Assembly (NCBI GenBank): GCA_029931535.1
Contig: JAQPZY010001548.1
Location: 616,001-680,000 of the forward strand
Source: Margaritifera margaritifera
Taxonomy: Eukaryota > Mollusca > Bivalvia > Unionida > Margaritiferidae
Direction of reading: 5' to 3'
Length of the DNA stretch: 64,000 bases
Position 1 is the first letter of the stretch. Each line of letters begins with the position of its first letter. The notes under the pieces were generated by a model that saw nothing but the letters and a program-made list of their open reading frames with translations, was not told where the DNA came from and did not search any database. This document shows, one piece after another, positions 10,918-22,005 of this stretch. Made by a program: the position numbers and the translations under genes.

Positions 10918-12205
10918 GACACAACTATCGATTTTAGGAGAAGTAGTAATAACAACCAACAGTGATCAGCACCATTTTAATTTAGGACCAACAACATATC
11001 ATAAGAAAACTTTCAGTGAAAACTCCATGTCAATATGGCCATCTGTTCAGGAGAAGTAGCTTTAACCATATTTTTAAAATGGCTACCATGGCAGCTATAT
11101 TGGAGGTCTGGTCAGCACCAATTTCATTTAAGACCAACTACATATCATATTAAGTCTTCTAGTAAAAAGCCCATGTCAGTACAACTATCAATTTTAGGAG
11201 AAGTATTGATAACAAGATTTTCAAGCTGGCCGCCATGGCAATTAAATTGCAGGTCTGATTAGCACCGTTTTTGTTTAGGACCAACTAGACATCATATGAA
11301 GTCTTTCAGTGAAAACCCAGTGTTGATACAACTATCTATACAGGAGGAATAGCAATAAAAAAATTTAAAGATGGCCAAAATGGTGGCCATATTAGATGTC
11401 AGATCAGCACCATTTTGATTTAGGACCAACTAGAAAATATAATAAGTCTTTCTGTGAAAACCCCAGTTTAAAAAGACCATCCCTTGAGAAGGAGAGTTGA
11501 TAATGAGATTTTCAAGATGACCACTGTGGTAGCCATATTGGATGCCAAAGAGACACTATTTTTGCTTAGGACCACCTAGACATAATAAGAAGTCTTTAAG
11601 TGAAAATTCCATGTCAACATGACCATCCACTCAGGCAAAGTAACAATAAAAAGATTTTCAAGATGGCCAACATGGCAGCCATATTGGATTTCAAGGAAGC
11701 ATGATTTTCATTCAAGACAAACTAGACATCGTAAGAAGTCTTTCAGTGAAAACCCATGTCAGTATGACTATCCATTCTGAAGGAATAGTCATAACAAGAT
11801 TTTTAAGATGGTCACTGTAGAAGTCATATTGCAAGTCAGATCAGCACTATGATCACTTAGGATCAACTAGGCACCATAAGAAATATTTTAGTGAAAACCC
11901 CATGTCAATATGACTATTAATTCAGAAGAAGTAGCAATCACAATATTTTCAAGATGGCCACTGTGGCAGTCATATTGGATGTCAGGTCGGAACCATTTCC
12001 ATTTAGGACAAACTAGATATGATAAGAAATCTGTTAGTGAAAACCCCATGTTGATACAACCATCCATTCAGGAGAAGTAGCATAAGAAGATTTTCAAGAT
12101 GACCATTGTGGTGGCATATTGGATGTCCAAGGGGCACCATTTTCATTTTGTAGCAACTAGACTTTGGGATGAAATGTTTGTGTAAAGTTTCATGGCAATC
12201 CTCCC
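10918..12205 (+). repeat. Satellite A, main array (145-147 bp monomers)
   Basis: Anchors of the accatc/actatc word lie at 11039, 11184, 11331, 11476, 11622, 11767, 11913 and 12059, so the period is 145-147 bp with very little drift. Each monomer reads approximately: aggagaagtagcaataacaa, gattttcaagatggccac, catattggatgtcagatcag, caccattttcatttaggacc, aactagacatcataagaag, tctttcagtgaaaacccc. The last monomer changes into aagtttcatggcaatcctcc and then an acagacggagagcgg stretch (12190-12275), which looks like the terminus of the array unit. Confidence 0.88.
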
Positions 12206-12329
12206 AGTAGTTTTGCTGGAGTAGCAATAACTTGTGGCAATGGATAGACAACAGACGGAGAGCGGACAACAGGTCATCATATAAGCTCTTCTGGTCTATG
12301 GCCAGTAGAGGTAAAAAATTAGCTTTCAA

Positions 12330-12478
12330 AGAGTCATGCAGTCTACAGAAAATGTATTCAGCTTTTTTAATAAAACATGAAGAAATGCATAAAACAGCAA
12401 TTGATATGCATTTGATAGCTGTGACAGAAAAGAGATACAGGTTATTTTAAAGATAGCATTTTTATATAGGGCCATCTT
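12330..12478 (+). repeat. Satellite H monomer (left side of LINE C insertion)
   Basis: Carries gcagtctacagaaaatgtat, aaaacatgaagaaatgcata and acaggttattttaaagatag. This is one monomer of satellite H, ending where LINE C begins. Confidence 0.7.
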
Positions 12479-13231
12479 TAATACAAGTTATATTCAGCCA
12501 TATCTGGACTATTGTAATGTAATTTGGGGTATTACCTCTAATTCAAACATAACAAAACTTTTCAGATTCAAAAATTGGGCAAGCCATTTAATTCTAGATC
12601 AATGAATAGACAATTTCCAGGATGCAATGAATTATATAAAAATTTTACCAATACATGAAAGAATATTTCTTAGAAAGGCAAAATGTATGTATAAAGTGTC
12701 CAGAAAAGCCATTCCTGTCTACCTGAGCAATATCTTTCATCAAAGAGATGCTGATGGTACTCCAAATTTAAGGTCTGTTAGAAGTAAACATTACATTATA
12801 CCACGGCCAAAGAAGGAATTGTTTAAAAAGAGCTTTCAATACTGGTCCACTGGTATGGAACAACATTTCCAGTGACATAAGGCAGGCTCCTAGCATTTCT
12901 TCTTTTCATAATCAATGTCTCAAATGGATGAAATCTGAAGACAATCAAACAGTTCTAAGTAATATAAATACCTCCTGCTTTTCTCTGCTGATACATCTTT
13001 TTCAAAGATGAATTTTTCAATACAGTATGATATTTTATATATGTTTATGTGTTCACTGATACTTGTGCATATGTTCTGTACCTGAAACTTTGATTTTCTG
13101 AATAACTCAATTCATTTGTGTCAAGCCAAATGTGTCACATTGTGCTGTATAGACTGTATATATTGTACATAATAGAAGGCCTCATGGTAGATTAGTTCTG
13201 TAACTAATTGAGTTACCTTCTATAAATAAGG

Positions 13232-13284
<53 letters not shown>
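12479..13284 (+). mobile_element. LINE C: 5'-truncated, diverged relative of LINEs A and B
   Basis: Begins in the region encoding Y-I-Q-P-Y-L-D-Y-C-N-V-I-W-G (tatattcagccatatctgga) and ends with gattagttctgtaactaatt, aaataaggtcatt and an (ATT)n tail to 13284. Short frames such as 12627-12875 contain the LINE C-terminal motif GTPNLRS and PRPKKELFKKSFQY. LINE A has similar sequence (GDTPNLRSFS and KPNKELFKKSFKY). It is more diverged than A is from B and appears to be an older or separate subfamily. It lies within satellite H. Confidence 0.8.
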
Positions 13285-13286
<2 letters not shown>

Positions 13287-13572
13287 ATGAGCTTTTTCAA
13301 ATATTGTGCAGTCTAAAGAAAATTTATTTAGTTTTAATAAGGTGCTAAATATGACTTGATTTAACAGAGCATGAAGAAATGCATACAACAGAGCAACTGA
13401 TATGTTTTTAATAGCTGAAACAGAAATGTGATTCAGGTTATTTCTAAGAGAGGTTTTTCCTCATATTTAGCCCCTTGATACGACCCTTAAATTTAATATA
13501 AGCTACTTCAAATGTTATGTAGTCTACTGAAACTTTATTTATCTTTTAAAGTAGACCAAATATGACCTGATA
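13285..13572 (+). repeat. Satellite H, between LINE C and MITE
   Basis: Two partial monomers, with gtgcagtctaaagaaaattt, gaagaaatgcatacaacaga and then tgtagtctactgaaacttta. The second is interrupted at ctga|ta by the following MITE. Confidence 0.7.
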
Positions 13573-14539
13573 CAGTCGAACCCACTTATCTCGACCTCGG
13601 TTAACTCGCCAACCCTATTAAGTCGACGTTTTTGAAGTGGAACCGCCAAATTCTCTCTTTGTCTTAGCATTTTCTCATCGGTTATGTCGATTCTTTTATG
13701 TCGCCGAACCCTAATATCTCAAGCACAAAAGAGCACAAAAGAGGGCCAAATTTGCCACTTAACGTCGGTTATCTCGATCCCCATGACCAATTGCCGGCTT
13801 TTGAAAATGTTAGTTATTGATGCCACTTCACCATCTCACTACCGCATTTTCGCGTATATAAGACGCGTCTTATGCAAAGTTTTACGTACCCCTCACACAG
13901 GAGTGACACGAACGAACGGTACAGTGTGTGATATTGAAGGACGATTATTGCGGTCGATATTCACGTTTCACGATTTTCATTCCTAGTTGTAAAAACAATT
14001 GGGTAAGTGTTCAGTAAATACAGGAGTGAAAGAATGATCTTACTTGGTTCACTGCGCATGTGCTGAGTTCACGTAGCACGTGATCACGGTCCGTATGGTC
14101 GTTCACTCCAATGACAGTTCACTCACTCTTGTTGATCTTGTCTAAAGGATAGCATGCTGTAGCGATCTTTGTGTTTGCAATGTTGGAGAATATAATAAAG
14201 GTTTGTATCGAGAATCGACAGTGGTTTGTATTGTATACTGGTAAATCTCTGCTGTTAGTTCGTGCACATATGCCTTTTGTTGTTAGCAAACATGTATGTA
14301 CATTTTTATAGCATGCCGATCGCTTCATCAAACAAATCGCGGCAACGCTGTTGTGTAAAAAAACCTCCAAAAACACGTGCATGTACATTCTCATTTATTA
14401 ACGCACATCATGTACACAAAGAAATTTCAAGCACATGTTAATATATTGTCGCCATATTGGTTTTCGTTTATCTCGATCATCGGATATCTCTACGCTTTTT
14501 GGCAAACCCCTAGGCCGGCGACATAACCAGGTTCAACTG
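13573..14539. mobile_element. Tigger/pogo-like element, TIR type 1, long copy
   Basis: Flanked by TA on both sides. Left end CAGTCGAACCCACTTATCTC and the complement of the right end CAGTTGAACCTGGTTATGTC form imperfect inverted repeats. Near the ends the motif TTATCTCGA (variants TTAACTCGC, TTAAGTCGA, TTATGTCGA) is iterated. The interior (967 bp in total) is GC-richer and contains a frame at 13684-13986 that I do not recognise. There is no transposase motif. Removing the element and one TA restores the satellite H monomer (tatgacctgata|ttaaaa). Confidence 0.82.
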
Positions 14540-14700
14540 TATTAAAAAACATAAGAAATACATAAAACAGAGCAATTGGAATTTTTTTGACAGTTTTGAC
14601 AGAAAAGCAGTTTAAGTTATTTGAACGACATAATTGTATGCTAATGCTTAGACACTGGATACTGCCCTTAAATCTGAAATTTGCTTTCTAACAAGAGTAC
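14540..14700 (+). repeat. Satellite H, right side of MITE
   Basis: Continues the split monomer with acataagaaatacataaaac and gttatttgaacgacataatt. Confidence 0.65.
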
Positions 14701-14749
14701 CATGAATGGAACATTATACACCTAACCTGTGTTTAACAGTCCTCTATGT

Positions 14750-15255
14750 CTATAACGAATTTTTCTGCTGAAACCAGTTTTCTTCATCCAGTCACAGTGA
14801 TCTTGATCTTTGACCTTTGACCCCCAAAATCAATGGGCTTCTACCTTACCCCAAGTGTAAGCCATCCACAAGGTTTGCTCCAGGTCTGTGATGTAGAACA
14901 AAGTAATGTTAATGTCTGGAAACTATTTTTCATCTTTCAGTCACAGTAACCTTGACCTTTACCTATTGAGTGAAAAATCAATAGGCTTCTTCCTTACCCG
15001 AAATGCAAGCCATCCACAAATTTTGGTCTGGGTATATGATGCAGATCTACTGATATTGAGACAAAACCATTTTTATTCTTTCAGTCTGTGACCTTGACCT
15101 TTCACCTTTTGATTCAGAAATTGACAGTTTCTTCCTTAACCCAAGTGCAAGCTATCCACAAAGGTTTGTAACTATAGATGGTGGAGAACTGAGTTATTAT
15201 GCAGAAACCATTTTTATTCTTCCATCAAAGACATTGACCTTTGACCGTTTGCAGG
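14750..15255 (+). repeat. Satellite D, about 140-148 bp period
   Basis: Four degenerate monomers carry a ccttgacctttgacc-like word at about 14801, 14949, 15088 and 15229. Each is followed by aaaatcaataggcttcttcc and caagccatccacaaagg-like text. The gaccttgaccttt word is shared with satellites E and F, which suggests a distant common origin. Confidence 0.78.
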
Positions 15256-16449
15256 GGTTTCAAAGAGAAATAAATTAATCAAGTAGCATTAGTGGGGTAT
15301 GCAGGACCAGGACCCCCCTCCCACCATGAGCTGAAATGGTGCTGGTGTTACGTGTATCAAATCAAGTTACAAAGTCTTTCCTTGATGGAAAAATGTGAAA
15401 TTTTTTTTAAAATAATTTCTTTTGTAATATATAATTTTGTATAAAATTCATATTGATAATTCCTATCTCAGGGGGTTTTTTTCCTGATGATCATTCGGGT
15501 TCTATGCTATTAATAAGGGGGAAAAAATTATCACACAGAATCATCAGGTTCAATTACATGTTCTTAGTTCTTTGAATTAAATGAATATGTCTTAATTATG
15601 TAGCTGATGAAAAAAAAATCTATATTAACAGTGTAAAAAAAGAAGCATAGTAAAATACAAGTTTCCTGGTGATAGAATAATAAGGAAAATAAGCAAAATT
15701 AAGATTTTACAATAAAATAGAAACTAAAATCAACAATAAAAATAATAAAATTAAGATGAGGATGTATTATAGTGTGTGGGCAAAGCCCAGGGCAGAAGAT
15801 AATGTAGGTTTACTTTATAACACTGTATATGTGCTGAAAATATTGCATTTTATAAATAAATTATGGATTCATTCCTAAAATAATTGAAGTAGACTCACTT
15901 TCAATAAATGTTTAAATCATCAGTGTTGCTTCTAGTTTTTTTTCAAAATGGGGCCAATACCCCCAATGAAACTTTAAAAGAAGGACAAACCTGCAAATAA
16001 GTGAGCCAAATAGTTTCAAGACTTGGGATAAAAAAGGTCAAATAAAATTCATCAAAACTCAATGCCCATCTCTGTGATATAATACTGTTACTGTCTTACT
16101 TACAAACATGACATTATCCAAATTCTTACTTACTCATCTTTCAACTGTACTAGTTCCATAGTTTGTATATCCCGTCTCGAATGCATTCTTTTTGTTATTC
16201 TTCACAAATAAAATCACACATCATTCCTTTACGATTTTTCGATAGTAATGGCTGTTTCTTGGTCCACTTTGCAACAGTGAAATATTTCACAGCATATTCA
16301 TGTTGTATTTTATGTTAATCATGTGATTTTATCTGTTGTATTTGGGTCAAACTGTAAGCAATATGTTTGACATGTTGATTGTCACTTGTATCATTCATAT
16401 ATTGTATCAGTAAGCATCAGCTAGCCTATCTTATTACGTCTGTTTCATG
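15256..16449. other. SYCP2 intron, no recognisable element
   Basis: AT-rich, with short poly-T and poly-A runs. No repeat partner in the window and no open frame with motifs. Confidence 0.4.
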
Positions 16450-17995
16450 TTGTTCCCTCCATACTGCCATACATGTGACAGAACCAGGATTTCAAACCAG
16501 TAGATTTACAAATTTTGATCACTACATTGGCCTCTAAACCAGTAGATTTTTTATTTGCATAAATTTTACGTTTCAAGGACATGGAAAACAAAACAAGTGC
16601 TTTTTTGTGCCATAATATGTATTCTATTCATACTATAATAAAACAGCAAGTCTGAACATGAATCAGATACGGATTCTGATGGAAAATGTTACAATAATAA
16701 TTAATCAATAGTAGTCAGTATATGGTAAAATAATGAAAAAGGAAGAGTTGTTTATCTGATAGTTCATTGCAAAGATTTTTCTTTTATAAAATCCAATAGC
16801 ATTTTTAGTTTTCATCGCAACATCACTGTCTAGTGCCTACTGATGACATTCACTGTGATTATTAAGCTTCACGCTTAACAGGCTCTCAACAGTTCTCTGG
16901 TCCAGATTTCCCCTGAATCACTTTGCATTTTGCGAAGAATGGAGAATGTCCTCTCTGTATCAGCATTAGAATGTTGTAATGACAGGACAACTACACTCAG
17001 CCTGCAAAGAAGTTCTAACTTCACTTTTCCTGTTGCTGGGTTTGTAAGGTTGGTGACAACTCTCCAATACTCGTCCAAGCTATGTTCACCCCGAGGAGGA
17101 AGTTCCTGACTTGGACTTAAGATGTATTCCTGAGTCTCATCCTCAAGGGCTTCTTTCTCTTCATGGCTCAGATCCAAAAATCTCTTGGCAAGTTTCGCCA
17201 CTGTAAATAAAAAAATAAAAAAACTGATTTAGACTTGAAATAAAAATGAAAAATATACATGATATATTTATGTTTTTATTAATAATTTATCCAAACTTTA
17301 AAATTAATTATCTTGTAATATATTTTTAACTGATATATTTTATCTAGGGCTTGAACTTAATGTATGTGCATGAAAACTTCAAATAGTTTATGAAATACAA
17401 AAGATGCATACCTTCGAAACACACAATGCAAACTTAGAACCTTTGCTACTAACCTGTACACACTTAAACTCTGATATCTAAGCATTGTTGAACTTGTAAT
17501 ATTTCATACCTGGTTGTTTTTTAGAATTGGAAGAAAGCACACATTTCAAATTGAAAAAAAAAATGTAAGAGCTGTCCTCTTAAAATGTCTTGAACAATAC
17601 AACAACAAATAAATTAGTAAAAAATCAAAATACTTACTCTAGTGTGTCTGCTGAAATCATTTTTTATGGTCAGTCTCTTCGTTTTATCCCCCCTCGGCCA
17701 AGGGTCGGCCGATTTTCATCAAAGGCTCAGAAGACATCATGGACCACCTGTTATCCCTTTATTACTTATAACACTTCAGAAAACATCCCACATTTGGCCT
17801 AAAACTCCTCAAATTCCAACAATATGGTAATCAATTAGCAGTCTGTTGTGTACACATATCAGCTGTTCTTTAACAATTCTAATCCTATTGCCCTGCCATG
17901 CATCATCGCACCAGTCATTGAAGTGGTGGAGCATTTGCGGTCCTCAGTAAACTGGTTCTGACTGGTTTCTCTAATGTGTTGATAGAATGCGTAAA
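16450..17995 (-). mobile_element. hAT family 1, copy 2 (inverted, different internal deletion)
   Basis: Aligns in reverse complement with 1-1145 at three levels: 3' UTR (16450-16860, with ctactggttt and ttctgtcacatgtatg), C-terminal coding (16875-17200), and 5' region (17405-17750, with gcattgtgtgtttcg and the sequence before the BED finger). It lacks the BED finger core that copy 1 keeps. It retains about 60 more C-terminal residues than copy 1, so the two copies come from different deletions. The outer 5' limit is uncertain. Confidence 0.75.
16790..17201 (-). pseudogene. hAT transposase C-terminal domain remnant
   Basis: The frame starting at 17201 reads MAKLAKRFLDLSHEEKEALE, then SLDEYW-R-V and the hAT dimerisation signature LQHSNADTERTFSILRKMQ. 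A small frameshift at about 16912 changes the frame. In the shifted frame the expected tail NLDQRTVESLLSVKLNNH follows and ends at a stop near 16845, parallel to NLDQKTIESLSSVKLNNH in copy 1. No catalytic portion remains. Confidence 0.8.
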
Positions 17996-17999
17996 CATA

Positions 18000-18952
18000 G
18001 TTTTTTTAGGGGTTTTTTTATAATAATTTTAAAAAAAAATTCTTTTAATTTTCAAAAGCGGTAGATTTTAACTACTAAATGGTATGTGCAGTAGACGGCC
18101 TTTAAAACTGTATTTTTAGCGTAACTGCTGGTAGAATCACATGTATGATACTGCAAAATTAACAGAACTCTGTGACAATTTCTTACATACCACTTTTTGA
18201 TTTATTATTTAGCCAAAAGTCAAGCATGTGACTTTATTGTTTCATTATTAGCTCATGATCACCACTCCTGGTAGCAATCGACTGGGCACAAAAGGAAAGA
18301 GACTGAATATATATGGTTCTCTTTGACATAGGTTGAGTCATATGTCAGACAAGTGCTGTCAGTGATGCCAAATCAGACAAAGGCAAGCATCTTCTTTGCT
18401 TACACCAATATGCATTGAATGGAAGAAGATACTAATCTTAACTGGATAAATCATCTCCAGTAGATATACAGTGATGAATTGTAAAAACTTTTGAAATGAA
18501 TTTTTAACTTAAATATGCATGATCGACATTTACTCTGGCTGAATCCACCCACACTCCCATGAGATTAATTCACAATGCAATTTTGATGATTGTAGCAGAA
18601 GCAGGGCTGAAGATAAGGTGGGTCTTATGAGCAAACCTCTGAAAATACATGTATCTTGCACATAAAATGAAAGTCACAGTGCCCTAATTTTAGCATTGTT
18701 AAGGTACTCTTCATAAGATGCACACACACACCAATTTTGATGAGTGTAGGTGAAATAGGGTCCAAGACATGCTGGTTGCTATGGTCATGTAACAAACAAA
18801 TAAACAAATCTACCAACAAAAGAACAAAATAAGCAAAATGCTATATCCCCTCACAAATCTGTTCAAAATGGGATAATAAAAGGTAATAACTGTGGTTGAA
18901 ACATCATCATTACTTAATGTGATTTTCAGCTTCTTTACTCATGAAAACGTAC
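18000..18952. repeat. Intron with two-unit repeat (satellite J)
   Basis: Most of this stretch shows no feature. At about 18530-18800 two tandem units share caattttgatgattgtagca / caattttgatgagtgtaggt and a following ggtgggtcttatgagcaa / tgctggttgctatggtca block. The spacing is about 147 bp. Confidence 0.5.
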
Positions 18953-19134
18953 TTGTTTAGCTGAGGATTCATCTCCAAGTCTGAAGGTATGCTTCATAGC
19001 TTCCTCTACAATGGATGTAAACTCTACAGGAAATTCAATTTTCATTGTGCTTTCATGAATGCTTTGCTGGCTAGGATAGATTTCACAAACTGGAGCTTTA
19101 AATTCAAAATTAATGACAAATTTCCCAGGGATTT
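18953..19134 (-). CDS. SYCP2: SYCP2 exon f: end of Spt16M-like domain
   Basis: A 182-nt exon with acceptor tttgtttttcag and donor CAA|gtacgt. Two bases complete a Glu codon with exon e. Then 60 codons begin IPGKFVINFEFKAPVCEIYP and end RLGDESSAKQ (phase 1 in, 0 out). The alternating hydrophobic pattern FVINFEF and IEFPVEF fits the last beta strands of the SLD. The helix IVEEAMKHTFRLG fits its C-terminal helix. About 15 residues around SQQSIHEST look like a lineage-specific loop. Confidence 0.85.
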
Positions 19135-19159
19135 CTGAAAAACAAAAATAATTTTATTA

Positions 19160-20710
19160 CTGAAACAAATGTATCACAAACAACATGATACACTGCCAAC
19201 ATAAGGAGAACAAATGTACTGCCAACATAAGAAGAACAAATGTACAGTCCTTGTCCAGAAATTAAAATGCAAGGATCAAATATAATTTAAGCAAAAGTGA
19301 CCTTGCTACCATCTCTGAAATCCAAAGGTTTCTTTTCAGGCACAGGGAAATACATGTACTAAGTTTCCTTGAAATTGGAGATACATGTATTGATGTTCAG
19401 TTATTGTTCAGAAATTAAATGCAAGGGCTAAATCTATTTTTACTAATACTGACCTTGTACCTCAAACTACCAACTCCAAAATCAATACGGCTCTTTCTTG
19501 GGTATAAGGATTATAATATATATACCAAGTTTCATTTAAATAGGTTAAAGAGAACTTAAGCTCTGGTACAGAATGAAATACAAAGTAACCAGGACATTGA
19601 CAATGAAGGTACACAGACCCAAAACAACTGGGGTCTTTATTAGGCAGCTAGAGGGGAATACATGAACAAAGTGTCACACAATGCATTTTGCAGTGCTGCA
19701 GTTATCATCCCCCCCCCCCCCCAAATGATCAGATCTATTTCAGTTACAGCAACCATGACATTGGAGTTACTGACCACTAAATGAGCAGGGTTCTCCCTTG
19801 GAATAAAGGAAACAAATATACTAAATTTCACTTAATTCTGTTATCTAGAATGTAAGTTTTCAGCTGAAAATGAAATGCAATGGTGAAATCTATTTATATC
19901 AACAACAGCTATAACTGTTGAGTTGATGACCTCCAAATCAACAGGGTTCTTCCTGGAGCTGAAGAAAACATGTGTACCAAATTTCATTGAATTCTACTAC
20001 AGTCGAACCCACTTATCTCGACCTCGGTTAACTCGCCAACCCTATTAAGTCGACGTTTTTGAAGTGGAACCGCCAAATTCTCTCTTTGTCTTAGCATTTT
20101 CTCATCGGTTATGTTGATTCTTTTATGTCGCCGAACCCTAATATCTCGAGCACAAAAATTTCAAGCACATGTTAATATATTGTCGCCATATTGGTTTTCG
20201 TTTATCTCGATCATCGGTTATCTCGACGCTTTTTGGCAAACCCCTAGGCCGGCGACATAACCGGGTTCAACTGTACCTACATGTAGACCTTCAGTTATCA
20301 CCCAGAAATGAAATGCATGGCAAAATCTATTTTTAGCAACAGTGATCTTGACTGTGGAACTACTGACCCTAAAATCAATAGGGTTCTTCCTTTGGCCATG
20401 GGGAACAAAATTATCAAATTATGTTGAAATTTGTTTACTACGACTTCAGGTATTATCTGGAATGAGATGCATTGGCAAAATCTGCTTTTAGCAACAGTGA
20501 CCTTGAGCTTGGAGCTACCGACCCCAAAATCCAAAATCAAACGAGGAGAAATTTGCACTGAAATCTGTTTACTAGAACTTAAGTAATCATCCAGATGTAA
20601 ACTGTCTTGACCCTGAAGCTGCTGACCCCAAACTCAAAAGGATTCTTCCCTGGGCTAAGGGAAACACGTGTACTAAGTTGCATTGTAATCTGTTCTTTAG
20701 AATCTATCAT
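19160..20710 (+). repeat. Satellite E, about 150-165 bp period, split by a MITE
   Basis: Degenerate monomers share accaagtttcattgaaatct, aacagtgaccttgac and ccaaaatcaatagggttctt words. Anchors of the aagtttc word lie at about 19360, 19526, 19822 and 19977. A poly-C run occurs at 19709-19722. The MITE at 20000-20273 interrupts a monomer between ttctacta and cctacatgtagacc. Confidence 0.8.
20000..20273. mobile_element. Tigger/pogo-like MITE, TIR type 1, short copy
   Basis: TA-flanked. The first about 150 bp and last about 120 bp are nearly identical to the ends of 13573-14539, including the iterated TTATCTCGA motifs. The interior of the long copy (about 690 bp) is missing. At the junction the word cacaaa occurs once, where the long copy has it on both sides of the missing part. 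That is the footprint of a microhomology-mediated deletion. Confidence 0.9.
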
Positions 20711-20914
20711 CGAAAACCCAAAATGAATACCTGTCACTACTGCCTTGCTAAATTTGTCAGTTCAAAGGGAAGCTGATGGTCTAAAAAAAACTGGTAAAAA
20801 AATAATATACTCACCCATATGGTAGGGGTATCCACTATTGTAAGCTTGCAGCAGATTGAAACCCTTTTTGTGCCATAACTATTGGACCCAAGGAAAAAAG
20901 TCTTTGCTATGATG
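20711..20914. other. Short spacer
   Basis: Between satellite E and the retroelement relic. No feature seen. Confidence 0.3.
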
Positions 20915-20917
20915 CAC

Positions 20918-21680
20918 CTAAGACCAAAGGTAAAAGGAGGAGAAAGTAGTGTGCGACTGCCAAAACATGGTTCTCATATCATCCTCCAATGATGAATGAT
21001 TAAAATAGGCCCATGAAGCAGCAATAGCCCTGACTTCACGGGCTTTAATTCTCATGAACAAAAGGTCCCTTGCATTGAGGGACTGATAACCTCTCTTGAT
21101 AGTGACGACAATCCACCTGGAAATGGTGGATGGAAATACATAGGAAGAAACGTTTCCTACCCTTTCGTCTCCCTTTTGACGTGGCCAAATCAAACTCTAA
21201 TGCCCTAACCAGCAGAGAAGTCTTTCTTGATCTTCCCCAGCACAGACACGACTGAGACTGGGAATCTCTATAGGGAGCAGGACTACCAAAGAAAGCTGGT
21301 TTTTCACCAAAAAACCCGGTTGACAAAGGAGAGAAACACTCATAATAGGCATTTAACCATAAACAACCCTTTTCTATAGATAAGGCATTAAGCTCACTCC
21401 TTCTCGCAGATGCTAAGGACAGCAGGAAAACAATTTTAAAGGTAAAGTTCTTGAAGGAAACTTCACCCAGCGGTTCGTAAGTGGGTTTTGAAAAAGCCTA
21501 CAACACACACAAGAAATTCCATTTAAGCATTAGTGAGCAAGATACCAGTCTCTGCAGCTGAAAATACTTGATAAGATCAGAAGGATGAGGGTCCAAACCA
21601 ATGGCTGGACTTTTTGAGAACTTTAGCATGTTGGACAGGACTACTTTATAGCCCTTAACAGTAGAAACCAAACATTATCT
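20918..21680 (-). pseudogene. Tyrosine recombinase remnant of YR retroelement 1
   Basis: The N-terminal part reads TVKGYKVVLSNMLKFSKS, then LGEVSFKNFTFKIVFLLSLA followed by the first catalytic Arg in SARRSELNAL. The last frame (20918-21193) has STISRWIVVTIKRGY, the second catalytic Arg in EVRAIAASWAY (Arg55), His81 in SHTTFSSFYL and the presumed nucleophile Tyr88. The R...R-H-Y set is therefore still visible. Frameshifts lie near 21330 and 21190. Confidence 0.8.
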
Positions 21681-22005
21681 GTCTTCGAACAAGAAGAGAA
21701 GTTTTCCACTGCGCTCAGAGAGGGACAGCTAGGACTAACACATTTCCTACTGCACTAATCATAAAAGATTCTCCACTTTGCATCATAGACCTTGGACATA
21801 GAATGTCTCTTGGCCTGGACAATGCAGTTGACAAACTTGCTCAAAAAACTTGTCCCAGCAGATGGATCGCTTGAGATGAGTCAAGCATAAAGGTATAGAA
21901 TCTGTGGGCTATTGTGGAGAAGAGACCCCATGTGCTGTGACTGCAGGTCCCTCTCCTGAGGTAATGTCCTGGGCTGGTCTACCACAGGTTGAGTAGATCA
22001 ATGAA

